Shown piece after piece: positions 36,438-45,208 of a DNA stretch of 64,000 nucleotides (its first letter is position 1; the number at the start of each line of letters is the position of its first letter). The notes beneath the pieces were generated by a model. It did no database searches, was not told the DNA's origin, and saw only the letters and a list, made by a program, of their open reading frames with translations. The stretch is from Paenibacillus sp. DCT19 (GTDB lineage Bacteria > Bacillota > Bacilli > Paenibacillales > Paenibacillaceae), in assembly GCF_003268635.1 (NCBI RefSeq), contig NZ_CP029639.1, forward strand, positions 3,173,501-3,237,500, written 5' to 3'. A program made the position numbers and the translations under genes.

Positions 36438-37328
36438 ATGGACATTTTTGAAAATGTAATACCTAGAGAAAAGCTTAGATCAAATGAACCCTTGAAAGAC
36501 CACACTTATGTAAAAGTAGGTGGTTATGCGGATACACTGATCCATCCAACATCGACAGAAGAGATCGTAAACGTTGTACAAATTGCCAAATCACATCAGA
36601 TTCCACTCACGATTATTGGAAAAGGGTCGAATGTAATCATAAAAGATAAGGGCATACGAGGCGTAACCATGTCTTTGAGTCATTTTGATCAAATTAAAGT
36701 ACAAGAGGACACCATTATTGCTCAAAGCGGTGCCAATATTATCGATGTCTCACGAGCTGCGTTGGAACACGGCTTCACGGGTCTAGAGTTTGCATGTGGA
36801 ATCCCTGGTAGCACAGGAGGCGCCATTTACATGAATGCAGGTGCTTATGGTGGCCAGGTGGATGATGTGGTTGAAAGTGCAGATGTCATTACTCGAGATG
36901 GACAGCGAATGACGATGTCTCGCGAAGAGATGAAGCTGAGTTATCGTAACAGTATCTTTAAGGATAATGAATACATTATTCTTGAGGTTACCTTTAAACT
37001 GCAAAAGGGTGATAAAGAAGCTATTGCTGCGAAGATGAAGGAATTAACGATGTTGAGAGAAGCCAAACAGCCTCTTGAATATCCTTCGTGTGGTAGCGTA
37101 TTTAAACGTCCGGAGGGTCATTTTGTTGGAAAGCTCATTCAAGACTGCAACCTACAAGGAACTCGCATAGGCGGGGCGGAAATCTCATTGAAGCATGCGG
37201 GTTTTATTATTAATGCGGATCATGCTACTGCTCAGGATTATTTAGATTTAATCAACCTGATCAAAGAGACGGTGTACGCTAAATTTAATGTGCAGTTGGA
37301 GACGGAAGTTATCTTTTTAGGAGAGTAA
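36438..37328 (+). CDS. murB: UDP-N-acetylenolpyruvoylglucosamine reductase
   Basis: 296 residues of type IIb MurB. FAD-binding motifs are clear: IGKGSNVIIKDKGIRGV near residue 62, GIPGSTGGAIYMNAGAYGG near residue 121 and YRNSIFKD near 178. SCGSVFKRP near residue 220 has the catalytic position, occupied by Ser as usual. It reduces UDP-GlcNAc-enolpyruvate with NADPH to UDP-MurNAc in peptidoglycan synthesis. It stands alone, outside a division cluster, so it may be the sole or a second copy. Confidence 0.93.
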   Translation: MDIFENVIPREKLRSNEPLKDHTYVKVGGYADTLIHPTSTEEIVNVVQIAKSHQIPLTIIGKGSNVIIKDKGIRGVTMSLSHFDQIKVQEDTIIAQSGANIIDVSRAALEHGFTGLEFACGIPGSTGGAIYMNAGAYGGQVDDVVESADVITRDGQRMTMSREEMKLSYRNSIFKDNEYIILEVTFKLQKGDKEAIAAKMKELTMLREAKQPLEYPSCGSVFKRPEGHFVGKLIQDCNLQGTRIGGAEISLKHAGFIINADHATAQDYLDLINLIKETVYAKFNVQLETEVIFLGE

Positions 37329-37379
37329 ACTTCATTATTGAAAAAAAGTGAAAAATGAAAGTATGTTCAACGTATAAAT

Positions 37380-37420
37380 AGGATGTATCCTAGCATAACG
37401 CTACGGAGCATCCTTTTTTT
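37380..37420 (+). terminator. Terminator after murB
   Basis: AGGATG pairs with CATCCT around an inner stem (TCC-TAGC with GCTA-GGA), followed by seven T residues. Confidence 0.8.
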
Positions 37421-37514
37421 GTGCTTTTCCAGCATGAAAAGTTAAGATGACTCTTTAGAAAAGATGTGCTAGAATTACTTTTTTACTAATATGGAAAAAG
37501 ATAGGGGGAGCGAA

Positions 37515-38717
37515 TTGAATACATCTCCTACGCGCATCAGGCTCATTGATGGATTGCGTGGTTTTAGTTTGGCTGGCATATTAATGGCCAATATGTTGGC
37601 GTTCCAATACGGGATATATGGTCAGAATGAACTTCAATTGTTCGGTGTTGAAGGCTTAGATCGAGCCGTCTACTCATTGTTAAAGATTGCTGTGGTGGGC
37701 AGCTTCATGCCGATTTTTGCATTTATGTTTGGCTTCGGTATGATTAAACTGACAGAAAGCCTGCAATCCCGAGAATTACGACCAAAGTGTCATCTGTCTC
37801 GCCGTTTTTTGCTCTTGTTCGTTATCGGATTGTTACATATGAATTATGTCTGGGAAGGAGACATCCTTGCGTTTTACGGTGTACTTGGCTTCTTCTTATT
37901 AATGTTTCTGAATCGAAAGCCGAAGACATTACTGATCTGGGCAATTATGCTATTGGTTGTAGCTGGTTTATCGGGTCTGCCAGCTTCCAATCCCATGAAT
38001 CCTTTAGCCAACCCAACCTCTCAGATGGAAAGCTATGTCTTACAGAGTAAGGAAGTCTTCGGAAGTGGCAGTTATGCAGAGATTAAGGATTTCAATAATC
38101 ATGGTGATCCGTTTGGCGATGAATTGAATCCGGCTTTGATTCTCCTGCTGCTGGTGTTTACTCCACTTATGACCATCCCGATGTTTCTTCTAGGTATGCA
38201 CGCCGCAAGAATAGGCACCTTTGAAGATCCACAAGCTATGCGACAAGTTTATATACGTCGTGCTAAGCTGCTCATACCTGTCGGATTGGTGCTCAAAGCC
38301 TACAGCGTAATCGTGCAACTCATTCGTGGGGAAGAGGAATGGTTCGCGATCGGGATCGGAGAAGCAATTGGGGGCTCTTTGTTAGCCCTTGGTTATATTT
38401 ACGCTTTTGCACTATTATATACGAGAGATAGCCGCGTGAATCTGCTGAATAGGTTCGAAGCCGTGGGTCGTTTATCTTTAACGAACTACCTAATGCAGAG
38501 CATCATCTGCACGATGATTTTTTATGGTTATGGTCTAGGCCTCTTTGGCCGTGCTGGCGTATTTGTAGGTGTGCTAATTGCCCTTGCAGTCTATGGTTTA
38601 CAATTGTGGATTAGTCCACTTTATCTCAAGAGGTTTCGTAGCGGTCCTGTGGAACACATTCTACGGATATGGACATACCTGTCATGGAAAGGGCAGCCGA
38701 GGAAGAAGAAAAGCTAA
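37515..38717 (+). CDS. DUF418 family membrane protein
   Basis: About 400 residues with ten or so membrane segments. The start RIRLIDGLRGFSLAGILMANM and the C-terminal DUF418 region (GRLSLTNYLMQSIICTMIFYGYG) identify the YeiB/DUF418 family, which is related to acyltransferase-3-like membrane proteins and of unknown function. TTG at 37515 is preferred because AGGGGGAG lies four bases upstream; the ATG at 37491 has no ribosome site. Confidence 0.82.
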   Translation: MNTSPTRIRLIDGLRGFSLAGILMANMLAFQYGIYGQNELQLFGVEGLDRAVYSLLKIAVVGSFMPIFAFMFGFGMIKLTESLQSRELRPKCHLSRRFLLLFVIGLLHMNYVWEGDILAFYGVLGFFLLMFLNRKPKTLLIWAIMLLVVAGLSGLPASNPMNPLANPTSQMESYVLQSKEVFGSGSYAEIKDFNNHGDPFGDELNPALILLLLVFTPLMTIPMFLLGMHAARIGTFEDPQAMRQVYIRRAKLLIPVGLVLKAYSVIVQLIRGEEEWFAIGIGEAIGGSLLALGYIYAFALLYTRDSRVNLLNRFEAVGRLSLTNYLMQSIICTMIFYGYGLGLFGRAGVFVGVLIALAVYGLQLWISPLYLKRFRSGPVEHILRIWTYLSWKGQPRKKKS

Positions 38718-38769
38718 GCTAGAATTTATATTATAAATAAACTTAAATGTCGTAAACTTTAGTAGCCTT

Positions 38770-38802
38770 AAAACCGCTGATCATCATGATCGCGGTTTTT
38801 TT
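38770..38802 (+). terminator. Terminator after the DUF418 gene
   Basis: AAACCGC pairs with GCGGTTT around an inner GATCAT/ATGATC stem, followed by T residues. The following 300 bases hold an AT-rich promoter-like stretch and an 11-codon reading frame at about 38974-39009, with GAGGGGTGA upstream, that I cannot interpret. Confidence 0.8.
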
Positions 38803-39113
38803 GTTGTGTGGGCGTAAGGATAGAAGGTTAGACATTGCTACAGCCATGCGAACAAGATAAGAGAAGTGAAGCACGCTCTGATAATAAAATTAGAAATTTG
38901 ATTTGAGTGTATTTATGATATATTATACTATCAAAAGATATAATTAACTATACTTTAATAGAGGGGTGATTAGTATGTATGTAATCTATAGAAAAGAAAT
39001 GAAGTCGTGATGACATTTCTCCAGATGGAGCAAATACAAATCTATCCTTTAATGCATATTTTCATAGTAGTCAGCCCTACTAACAAATTAGTGAAAATAA
39101 GAGGAGGAAGGTT

Positions 39114-40286
39114 ATGAATCATAAAGTCATCATTATCGGAGCAGGAATAAGTGGTCTTGCATTAGCAATTTTCTTAAAGAAGACAGGCATTGAATGCGCG
39201 GTCTATGAGAATTTTCCTTACAAAAGAGTAGCTGGATCTAGCTTCCGTATTAACAAGAGCGGTGTGCACGTAATGAAGGAGCTAGGCATAGAAGACCAAG
39301 TTCAAGAGAACAGTCACTCTGCAGATCGCATGAGGATCTTAACGACTGACGACATAGAGATTGCCTCAATTAATCTGATGCAGAATTCTGTTTTTAGCAG
39401 ACGATCTATATACATGCAACGGTCTGACTTGGTTGAAATACTGATGAGACAAGCTGAATTGGTTGGCGTTGAGATACACTATAATAAAAAGCTTACCTAC
39501 TTCACCCAGGATGCTTCGAACATCACCGCATACTTTGAAGATGGTCATCAGGAGACGGGGACGTTATTGGTCGGTGCAGATGGGTTACATTCAACGGTAA
39601 GAAACCAGCTATTTCCTAGTCATGTGTTGAGTTATGCAAAATCCTGGGCGTTGTATGGAATTGCCTCATTCAAGGATATGAATAGTGATCCGATCCGTCA
39701 GCTGATGGAGGGCAATGAACTGTTTTATTTTACACAAAATGCGAATTTTCTTGCTTCCAAAAGTCATCCCACGCATGAACTGAATCTCTCATGGCAAGCA
39801 TCTGGACACCAGGAGAGAAAACGTTCAAAAGAGGAATTTGACTTCAGAAATCTAGATGAAATTAAATCAGATCTAATCCAGCAATATGGTGAACATGGAG
39901 CGTTATCAGAGATCATTCAAAATTCGGTTCAGATTATCCCGAAGCAAATATATTGCGTGGAGCCGATTCCGAGTTGGTCTAAAGGACGAGCGGTTGTCAT
40001 CGGAGATGCTGCACATACCATCAACCCGAATACGGGCTATGGATGCTCGGTTGCGTTAGAAGATGCCATGTACTTAGCTTTAATGTTACAGAAACATCAT
40101 TATGCGGACGCACTATATTACCTGGAGGCTGATCGTAAAGAGCGTATACGTGCTATTCAGAGCAGCTTAGATATTTTTGACGTAAGTAAGGGGTTTGATT
40201 TTAGTAGTGGTTTTGATATTGGACTATTTAGCGGATCTAAGATTGATGCAGATTATACGATTCATTGGGAAACAGAGCATCAATAA
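39114..40286 (+). CDS. FAD-dependent aromatic monooxygenase
   Basis: 390 residues of the PHBH-type flavin monooxygenase fold. The N-terminal dinucleotide motif is GAGISGLALAIFLKK (residues 8-22), the middle DG motif is LLVGADGLHSTVRNQL near residue 157, and the FAD ribityl motif is GDAAHTINPNTGYGCSVALEDA near residue 298. It would hydroxylate an aromatic or polyketide-like substrate using NAD(P)H and oxygen. Members include salicylate hydroxylases and tetracycline-inactivating TetX, but nothing here identifies the substrate. AGAGGAGG precedes the ATG. Confidence 0.87.
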   Translation: MNHKVIIIGAGISGLALAIFLKKTGIECAVYENFPYKRVAGSSFRINKSGVHVMKELGIEDQVQENSHSADRMRILTTDDIEIASINLMQNSVFSRRSIYMQRSDLVEILMRQAELVGVEIHYNKKLTYFTQDASNITAYFEDGHQETGTLLVGADGLHSTVRNQLFPSHVLSYAKSWALYGIASFKDMNSDPIRQLMEGNELFYFTQNANFLASKSHPTHELNLSWQASGHQERKRSKEEFDFRNLDEIKSDLIQQYGEHGALSEIIQNSVQIIPKQIYCVEPIPSWSKGRAVVIGDAAHTINPNTGYGCSVALEDAMYLALMLQKHHYADALYYLEADRKERIRAIQSSLDIFDVSKGFDFSSGFDIGLFSGSKIDADYTIHWETEHQ

Positions 40287-40294
40287 ACGAATCC

Positions 40295-40338
40295 AAAAAC
40301 ACCCCATTGGTTTAAAATTGCTTTAAACAATGGGGTGT
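40295..40338. terminator. Bidirectional terminator between convergent genes
   Basis: ACACCCCATTG...TTTAAA (40299-40316) pairs with TTTAAACAATGGGGTGT (40322-40338), with a T-run on the minus strand side. Confidence 0.75.
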
Positions 40339-40377
40339 AATCTATAAGGCTATACCGTTAATTCTGTTGCCATTTGT

Positions 40378-41529
40378 TTAACCGTCAATCTCCGAAGGGT
40401 TATCCCACCAAGAAGGCAACGCAGGAGTAAGTTCTGCAATGGGGAGGGTTTCACCTATTTGAGGAACGACAATATCGACGTCTTTTTCTTTTGCTGCTTT
40501 AATAGCTCGTTGCACTGGATCTCTCCAGTCATGACTGGCTAAAGTAAATGCGCCCCAATGACTAAGCATCATTTTGGTGCTGTTAACGTCCAGGCTAGCT
40601 TGAATGGACTGTTCAGGAACCATATGAATATCAGACCATCTCTTGTCATACTGTCCACCCTCAATGACAGCTAGGTTGAAAGGGCCATATTTCCGGCCAA
40701 TCTCCTCGAAATGTGCTCCATATCCACCGTCACCACTAATAAACAAGCGATTCTCCGTACCTGAAATTACCCAGCCTCCCCATAACGTACTGTTCATATT
40801 GAACAAGCTTCGACCAGAAAAATGTCTGGCTGGCGCTAACGCAAGATGGATTCCTTCAAAATCTAGTTCGTCCCACCAGTTTAATTCTGTGATTTGACTT
40901 GCAGGGACTCCCCAGCGTATTAGATGGCCACCAACGCCAAGCGGTACAATGAAGCGGGATACCTTGTCTTTTAGTTCTACAACTGTTGCGTAATCTAAAT
41001 GGTCGTAGTGATCATGTGTGATTAACACCGCATCGATGGCGGGCAATTCAGAAACAATGTTGCTGTAAATGTCTGATGAATACGGATATCGCTTCGAACC
41101 TACAAATGACACAGGAGACGCTACCGATTCCAACATAGGATCGACCAGCATTTTGCGGTTATCGACACTTAACAGGTATGTCGAATGCCCCAACCAAGTG
41201 ATACTGTCTTCGTTATTGTTAATTGTATTCCAATCGATCTCTACAACTGGCTGTGGGCTGGAAGGTTTCTTCTCTTTCCGTCCCGCACCATCTGTTGTAG
41301 CTTCAAACAAGGTTTTCCAGGAATCCAAGTCAGATTTGCCACTTACTTCATTCACAAATTTGCCGTTCGTGTAATTTTCAAGCTGCTCATAGCTTTCCTT
41401 TTGTTCTTTGGATGGATTGCCGCCAAAGCTCGGGTAAAGTAGCATAAATAATAGCGCTGCAACGATGACGAAGAGTATAAAGCTTGATATGTAGATAATC
41501 ATTTTTTTAAATCTTCCTTTTCTTTTCAT
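40378..41529 (-). CDS. MBL-fold hydrolase, NAPE-PLD-like
   Basis: 383 residues. One N-terminal membrane segment (about 10-32) anchors a metallo-beta-lactamase fold. The metal motif THDHYDHLD lies near residue 172, preceded by WLGHSTYLLSVDNRKMLVDP and followed by SGDGGYGAHF and MLSHWGAF-type ligands. This is the arrangement of N-acyl-phosphatidylethanolamine phospholipase D and RomA-like outer proteins, so a phosphodiesterase acting on membrane lipids is plausible. Confidence 0.82.
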   Translation of the reverse strand: MKRKGRFKKMIIYISSFILFVIVAALLFMLLYPSFGGNPSKEQKESYEQLENYTNGKFVNEVSGKSDLDSWKTLFEATTDGAGRKEKKPSSPQPVVEIDWNTINNNEDSITWLGHSTYLLSVDNRKMLVDPMLESVASPVSFVGSKRYPYSSDIYSNIVSELPAIDAVLITHDHYDHLDYATVVELKDKVSRFIVPLGVGGHLIRWGVPASQITELNWWDELDFEGIHLALAPARHFSGRSLFNMNSTLWGGWVISGTENRLFISGDGGYGAHFEEIGRKYGPFNLAVIEGGQYDKRWSDIHMVPEQSIQASLDVNSTKMMLSHWGAFTLASHDWRDPVQRAIKAAKEKDVDIVVPQIGETLPIAELTPALPSWWDNPSEIDG

Positions 41530-41690
41530 ATTCGCCTCCTGACGTAACGATCATACTTCTAACCTTGTTATTCCGCAAAATTAGACAGGAATCGGAAGTG
41601 ATCTTAGCATAGACATTTGTGAAAGTAAAGATAGGAACCTTGTGATGCTGGTTAATCTCAGCAGAGAATCAATCCAAAAAGCAAACAAGT

Positions 41691-42086
41691 TTGCCTCATT
41701 TAATAGGTAGTAAAGCGATAGAATTTTATACTCAAAAGTTGAATTTCACATTAATTGAAGATACGTATCAATCAGAGCAAGATAAACGATGGGTCGTGAT
41801 TTCTCCTCCTGGTTCTGTAGGGACAACGATATTATTAGCCAGAGCTTCAACACCTGTGCAAGAACAGTTTATTGGCAACCAAACTGGCGGGCGCGTATTC
41901 TTATTTTTAAATACCGATGACTTTTGGAGAGATTATAATGAAATGGTATCTAGAGGAATAGAGTTTGTTAGAGAGCCGAAAGAACAACCTTACGGGATCG
42001 TTGCAGTATTCAAAGATTTATACGGTAATCTATGGGATCTACTAGAAATGAACGAAGATCATCCCATCTCCCAGAGAGTTATGTGA
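41691..42086 (+). CDS. VOC/glyoxalase-like protein with an abnormal N-terminus
   Basis: 131 residues if it starts at the TTG at 41691. The core (IEFYTQKLNFTLIEDTYQSE, RVFLFLNTDDFWRDY, GIVAVFKDLYGNLWDLLE) is a typical vicinal-oxygen-chelate domain. The N-terminal beta strand that normally brings the first metal ligand is absent: related proteins have about ten more residues between the initiator and AIEFYTxKL. There is no ribosome site before 41691, and the frame is open without ATG back to a stop at 41643. Either an internal deletion removed the strand or the gene is decaying. Confidence 0.55.
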   Translation: MPHLIGSKAIEFYTQKLNFTLIEDTYQSEQDKRWVVISPPGSVGTTILLARASTPVQEQFIGNQTGGRVFLFLNTDDFWRDYNEMVSRGIEFVREPKEQPYGIVAVFKDLYGNLWDLLEMNEDHPISQRVM

Positions 42087-42126
42087 CTCGTTAGCTTAAA
42101 CGGTTACCAAGAGAACAGGATAACAA

Positions 42127-42212
42127 CAAAAACAGCCGATCAACCTATGACTGAACCCCATTTGTTAAATACCACTAACAATGAGGTATAGTCAGGTGTC
42201 TGGCTGTTTTTG
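42127..42212. terminator. Extended hairpin terminator between convergent genes
   Basis: CAAAAACAGCC (42127-42137) pairs with GGCTGTTTTTG (42202-42212), with an inner stem CATTTGTTA/TAACAATG. Runs of A or T on both sides allow termination in both directions. Confidence 0.65.
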
Positions 42213-42252
42213 TGTTTAACTTAAACGAAATTCCCAAGTCGATGCGAACCTT

Positions 42253-42711
42253 CTAATCATCGGAGTAGAGGGTTGCATTAAAGCTTTCAGGTCCTAGTCG
42301 AATACCGTTCACATTATACAAAGGATTATAGCTGAACGTAGCATATACGGAGTAGATGATCTGACTACTACCAGCAGTTGGCACATTGTATTCAGAGCCG
42401 GTAAAGCTGAATACACATGGGCTGAAAAATTGATCTGCTACCACGATGGTGCCTGCACGATAAACCAGTTGCTGTGAAGCACCCAATCCTCGGTATACAT
42501 CAACAACCAGATTTCCATTCACAGGCAGCACATTGGCTGTCAGCTCAACTATTCCACCGAAAAGTGTTCGTACGAATGGGCCAGGATTATTCACTTGTAG
42601 TGCAACCTGTGCAAATAAGATTGGAACCCCATTCGTGAAACTGGGAGTTAAGCTGTACAGCCCATTAGAGCCTTGGGAGGTTCGTGCGTCTAACGTTCTG
42701 ACCATAGTCAC
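42253..42711 (-). CDS. 'MVRTLD' protein 1, spore-surface-like beta-sandwich, unknown
   Basis: 152 residues with a strong AAAGGAGGGTGA ribosome site. No signal peptide. The sequence is rich in beta strands, G, N, S and V (NGNLVVDVYRG, FSFTGSEYNVPTAG, IIYSVYATFSY), resembling jelly-roll domains of exosporium proteins such as the BclA C-terminus. It shares its first residues MVRTLDARTS, the VYRG and EYNVP segments and the SDD ending with the adjacent gene, so they are paralogs. Association with the spore surface is inference only. Confidence 0.65.
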   Translation of the reverse strand: MTMVRTLDARTSQGSNGLYSLTPSFTNGVPILFAQVALQVNNPGPFVRTLFGGIVELTANVLPVNGNLVVDVYRGLGASQQLVYRAGTIVVADQFFSPCVFSFTGSEYNVPTAGSSQIIYSVYATFSYNPLYNVNGIRLGPESFNATLYSDD

Positions 42712-42749
42712 CCTCCTTTCTCATTCATCATAGTTAGGATCTAATTGAT

Positions 42750-43195
42750 CTAATCATCACTGTATGTGACTGCATTGAAACATTCTGGCCCTACACGGGT
42801 GGCTATCTCTGATGGCGAAGCCGGAACATATGTTACATAACAGGAATAGATCAGTTGTCCTGATGGGGAGCAGGCACATTGTAATCCGAACCTTCAAAGC
42901 TGGCTATAATGCTTCCAACCGTAGGAAATATCGGATTTTGAACGACATAGATCGGTGATCCTGTATTCGTGGAGCCTCTATAGATTTCAAATCGAACGGC
43001 AGAAGGGATCGAGGATAAGTTAGCCACAGAAATGCGGTAAGTTCCATTAAACTGTGTGCGGATTAATAGTCCTGGATTGATAATGTTTAGTCCGAGGATA
43101 CCAACGAGCGTAGGCGTATTGGCAGGCAGATTAATGTTGAGTGGAGTAGTACCGTTTGACCCCAGAGAAGTACGAGCATCGAGCGTACGAACCAT
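42750..43195 (-). pseudogene. 'MVRTLD' protein 2, frameshifted paralog
   Basis: It starts at the ATG at 43195 (GGAGG upstream) and reads MVRTLDARTSLGSNG... to SDYNVPA, where the frame goes off after the CCCC run (minus strand) at 42865-42868 and stops at 42851. In the next frame the family ending continues (GQLIYSCYVTYVPA... FNAVTYSDD) to a stop at 42750-42752. One more C restores a 148-residue protein aligned end to end with paralog 1. No further lesions are seen. Confidence 0.7.
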
Positions 43196-43277
43196 GATAA
43201 TTCCTCCAATCTATACTATTTTCTTGATATAATCCGAATGAGGATACATGTGGTGATGACACGAGAGTTTGTCCCAA

Positions 43278-43317
43278 TCTCAACAGTCCATAGCCCGGGC
43301 TAGCGGAGCAGTTGAGA
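43278..43317. repeat. Imperfect long palindrome with a GC-rich core
   Basis: TCTCAAC (43278-43284) pairs with GTTGAGA (43311-43317) around the perfect palindrome AGCCCGGGCT (43292-43301). It lies about 80 bases upstream of the second 'MVRTLD' gene. No T-run follows, so it is not an obvious terminator. The remaining sequence up to 43521 shows nothing else. Confidence 0.55.
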
Positions 43318-43521
43318 CTCGTTAATCGACTTAAATCTGCACAGAACTAGAGTTGGCCAAACTTCCGTTCTGTATTTTCGAGAATCCTTAAATGATAGAG
43401 TTGCTCCACCTCCAAATCTAAGAGATAACATAATATATGTGATACTATATACAAAGTATGGATGTTGTTACTGTAAAACGAAAAAAAGGCATAAATACTA
43501 AGTGTTAAAGGGATGTGTAGT

Positions 43522-44160
43522 ATGGCAGTTGTGGGGATATTAGGCGTTGTGCACGATGATGAATTGCGAATTCGGCATCATTTAACACTGGATATTATAA
43601 AAGAGTTGATTTTAGATTTTGATCCAGACGTCATATGTGGCGAGGTGTTACCTACTAGTTTTGAGAAATATACGATCAATCCAGCAGAAAAGGGGTACTG
43701 GGGTGAGCCTCCGAGCGAATATTATGATCTTATATTTCCATTATGCGAGGAGCAAAACTATACATTTGTTCCTATCGATTGGGTTGAATTGGATGTCTGG
43801 AATGATTTTGATCCGCTGCGGAATTATACTGATTCACACAAAGAAGAATTAGAACATGAATTCGAGAACTGGTGGCAGAAACAGCTTGCAGCTTCAAGTC
43901 AAGGGGCAATCCCGTTTAATAATCAAGCGTTTGATGATGTCACGAAGCTTAAGTATCAGTGGATCGCGCAATTGGATACAAGATCACATGCGGTGAGGTG
44001 GGAATGCAGGCATGAACTCATGCTGCAACGTATCAAAAATGCAATCAAAGACAATGCCAACGCACGTATTCTATGTATTGTCGGCGCTGACCATAACCAT
44101 GCACTTTACGAGGGATTACAATCCGTACATAACATTCAGATCAGATATCCGCTTAATTAG
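43522..44160 (+). CDS. TraB/ChaN-like protein, unknown function
   Basis: About 212 residues, cytoplasmic. It begins VVGILGVVHDDELR, contains DPDVICGEVLP near residue 36 and ends with ILCIVGADHNHALYEGL near residue 190. This GxxH ... E ... VGxxH pattern is that of the TraB/PrgY/TIKI/ChaN/EreA superfamily, whose members are proteases, haem-binding or esterase-type enzymes. The order fits but I cannot assign a branch. The ATG at 43522 is preferred over 43513 on ribosome-site spacing. Confidence 0.55.
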   Translation: MAVVGILGVVHDDELRIRHHLTLDIIKELILDFDPDVICGEVLPTSFEKYTINPAEKGYWGEPPSEYYDLIFPLCEEQNYTFVPIDWVELDVWNDFDPLRNYTDSHKEELEHEFENWWQKQLAASSQGAIPFNNQAFDDVTKLKYQWIAQLDTRSHAVRWECRHELMLQRIKNAIKDNANARILCIVGADHNHALYEGLQSVHNIQIRYPLN

Positions 44161-44201
44161 AACCTTTACATTCTCTAAAATTTGAGGAGGTACATCTATT
44201 C

Positions 44202-45133
44202 ATGATCCAATCGTACCTAGTTCAGAGAAAGCGAAAATGGATGGTCTGGTTGTTAGCTATTGTTCTAATTATTGCTGTTCCAGTAACCATTTTCTTGAAG
44301 ATCATTATCCACTCCAATGTACCGGAGCTTGCAGAAGGCAGCATTGAGCAGCATTATGCGCAGCAGGGGAGTCATCTTGTAAAGATAGAAGAAGTGAAGA
44401 ATGCACTGGGAGAGCCTGCATATCGAATCTACTATCCCGAATTTCAAGGAGATGAGGCCTATCCTGTAATCTCTTGGGGAATGGGACAGGTGCTAATCCA
44501 GATCGTTATGATGGGCTCTTGAAGCATCTTGCTAGCTGGGGATTTGTTGTCATCGACTCCTATAGCATGACGACAGGAACAGGCCAAGAGATCGTGGAAG
44601 CGATTGATTATTTAACACAGGAGAACGAACGATCCGGCAGTATCTTTTACGAGAAAATACAAATCGAACATGTTGGTGTAGCGGGACATTCGCAAGGTTC
44701 TACGGGAGTTATTAATGCGCATACCAACTATACAAGTGGTTCACTGATCAAGACGATTGTATCTATCGCTCTTCCGGACTTGAAGCACTGTGATCCAGAA
44801 GATGTATACGACACATCGCGGATTACGGTTCCTTTCTTCATCATGGGTGGTACACGAGATTTTCTAATCTCACCTGTATCCACGAATCAATTGGCTCTAC
44901 AACATACGGACAGCAGCACAGCTGTAATGATGGGAATGGCCAAAGGCGCAGCGCATACAGCGATTGAAGGGAATGGTGGCAATCACAGAGGTTATCTGAC
45001 GGCTTGGATGAGCTATCGTCTGCTCAATGATCAGGAAGCGATGAAGGCATTTCAAGGAGAGGCTGCCGAGATGATGCATAATACCAATTGGAAACATGTT
45101 GAACAAGCGAATATGGCGGATACGTTTAAGTGA
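44202..45133 (+). pseudogene. Alpha/beta hydrolase (lipase/chlorophyllase-like), frameshifted
   Basis: It starts at the ATG at 44202 (GAGGAGG upstream) with a membrane segment (about 12-34). The first frame runs off after YPVISWG, at GGGGA (44476-44480), and the second continues NGTGANPDRYDGLLKHLASWG to 45133. The joined protein of about 310 residues has the nucleophile elbow GHSQGS, an acid in GGTRDFL and a histidine near NHRGYLT, as in dienelactone/PET-hydrolase-like secreted lipases. One base added at the G/A run would restore it. Confidence 0.8.
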
Positions 45134-45208
45134 TGAAACTTTTTTGTACACAGATGGTTGCGATACGAAACGTGGGTACACCTATACTTTGAATAAGAGG
45201 AGGATCAG

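Noticed and set aside
38974..39009. An 11-codon frame with a good ribosome site before the flavin monooxygenase
   Set aside because: Too short to call; it could be a leader peptide, but no regulatory codon pattern or attenuator follows.
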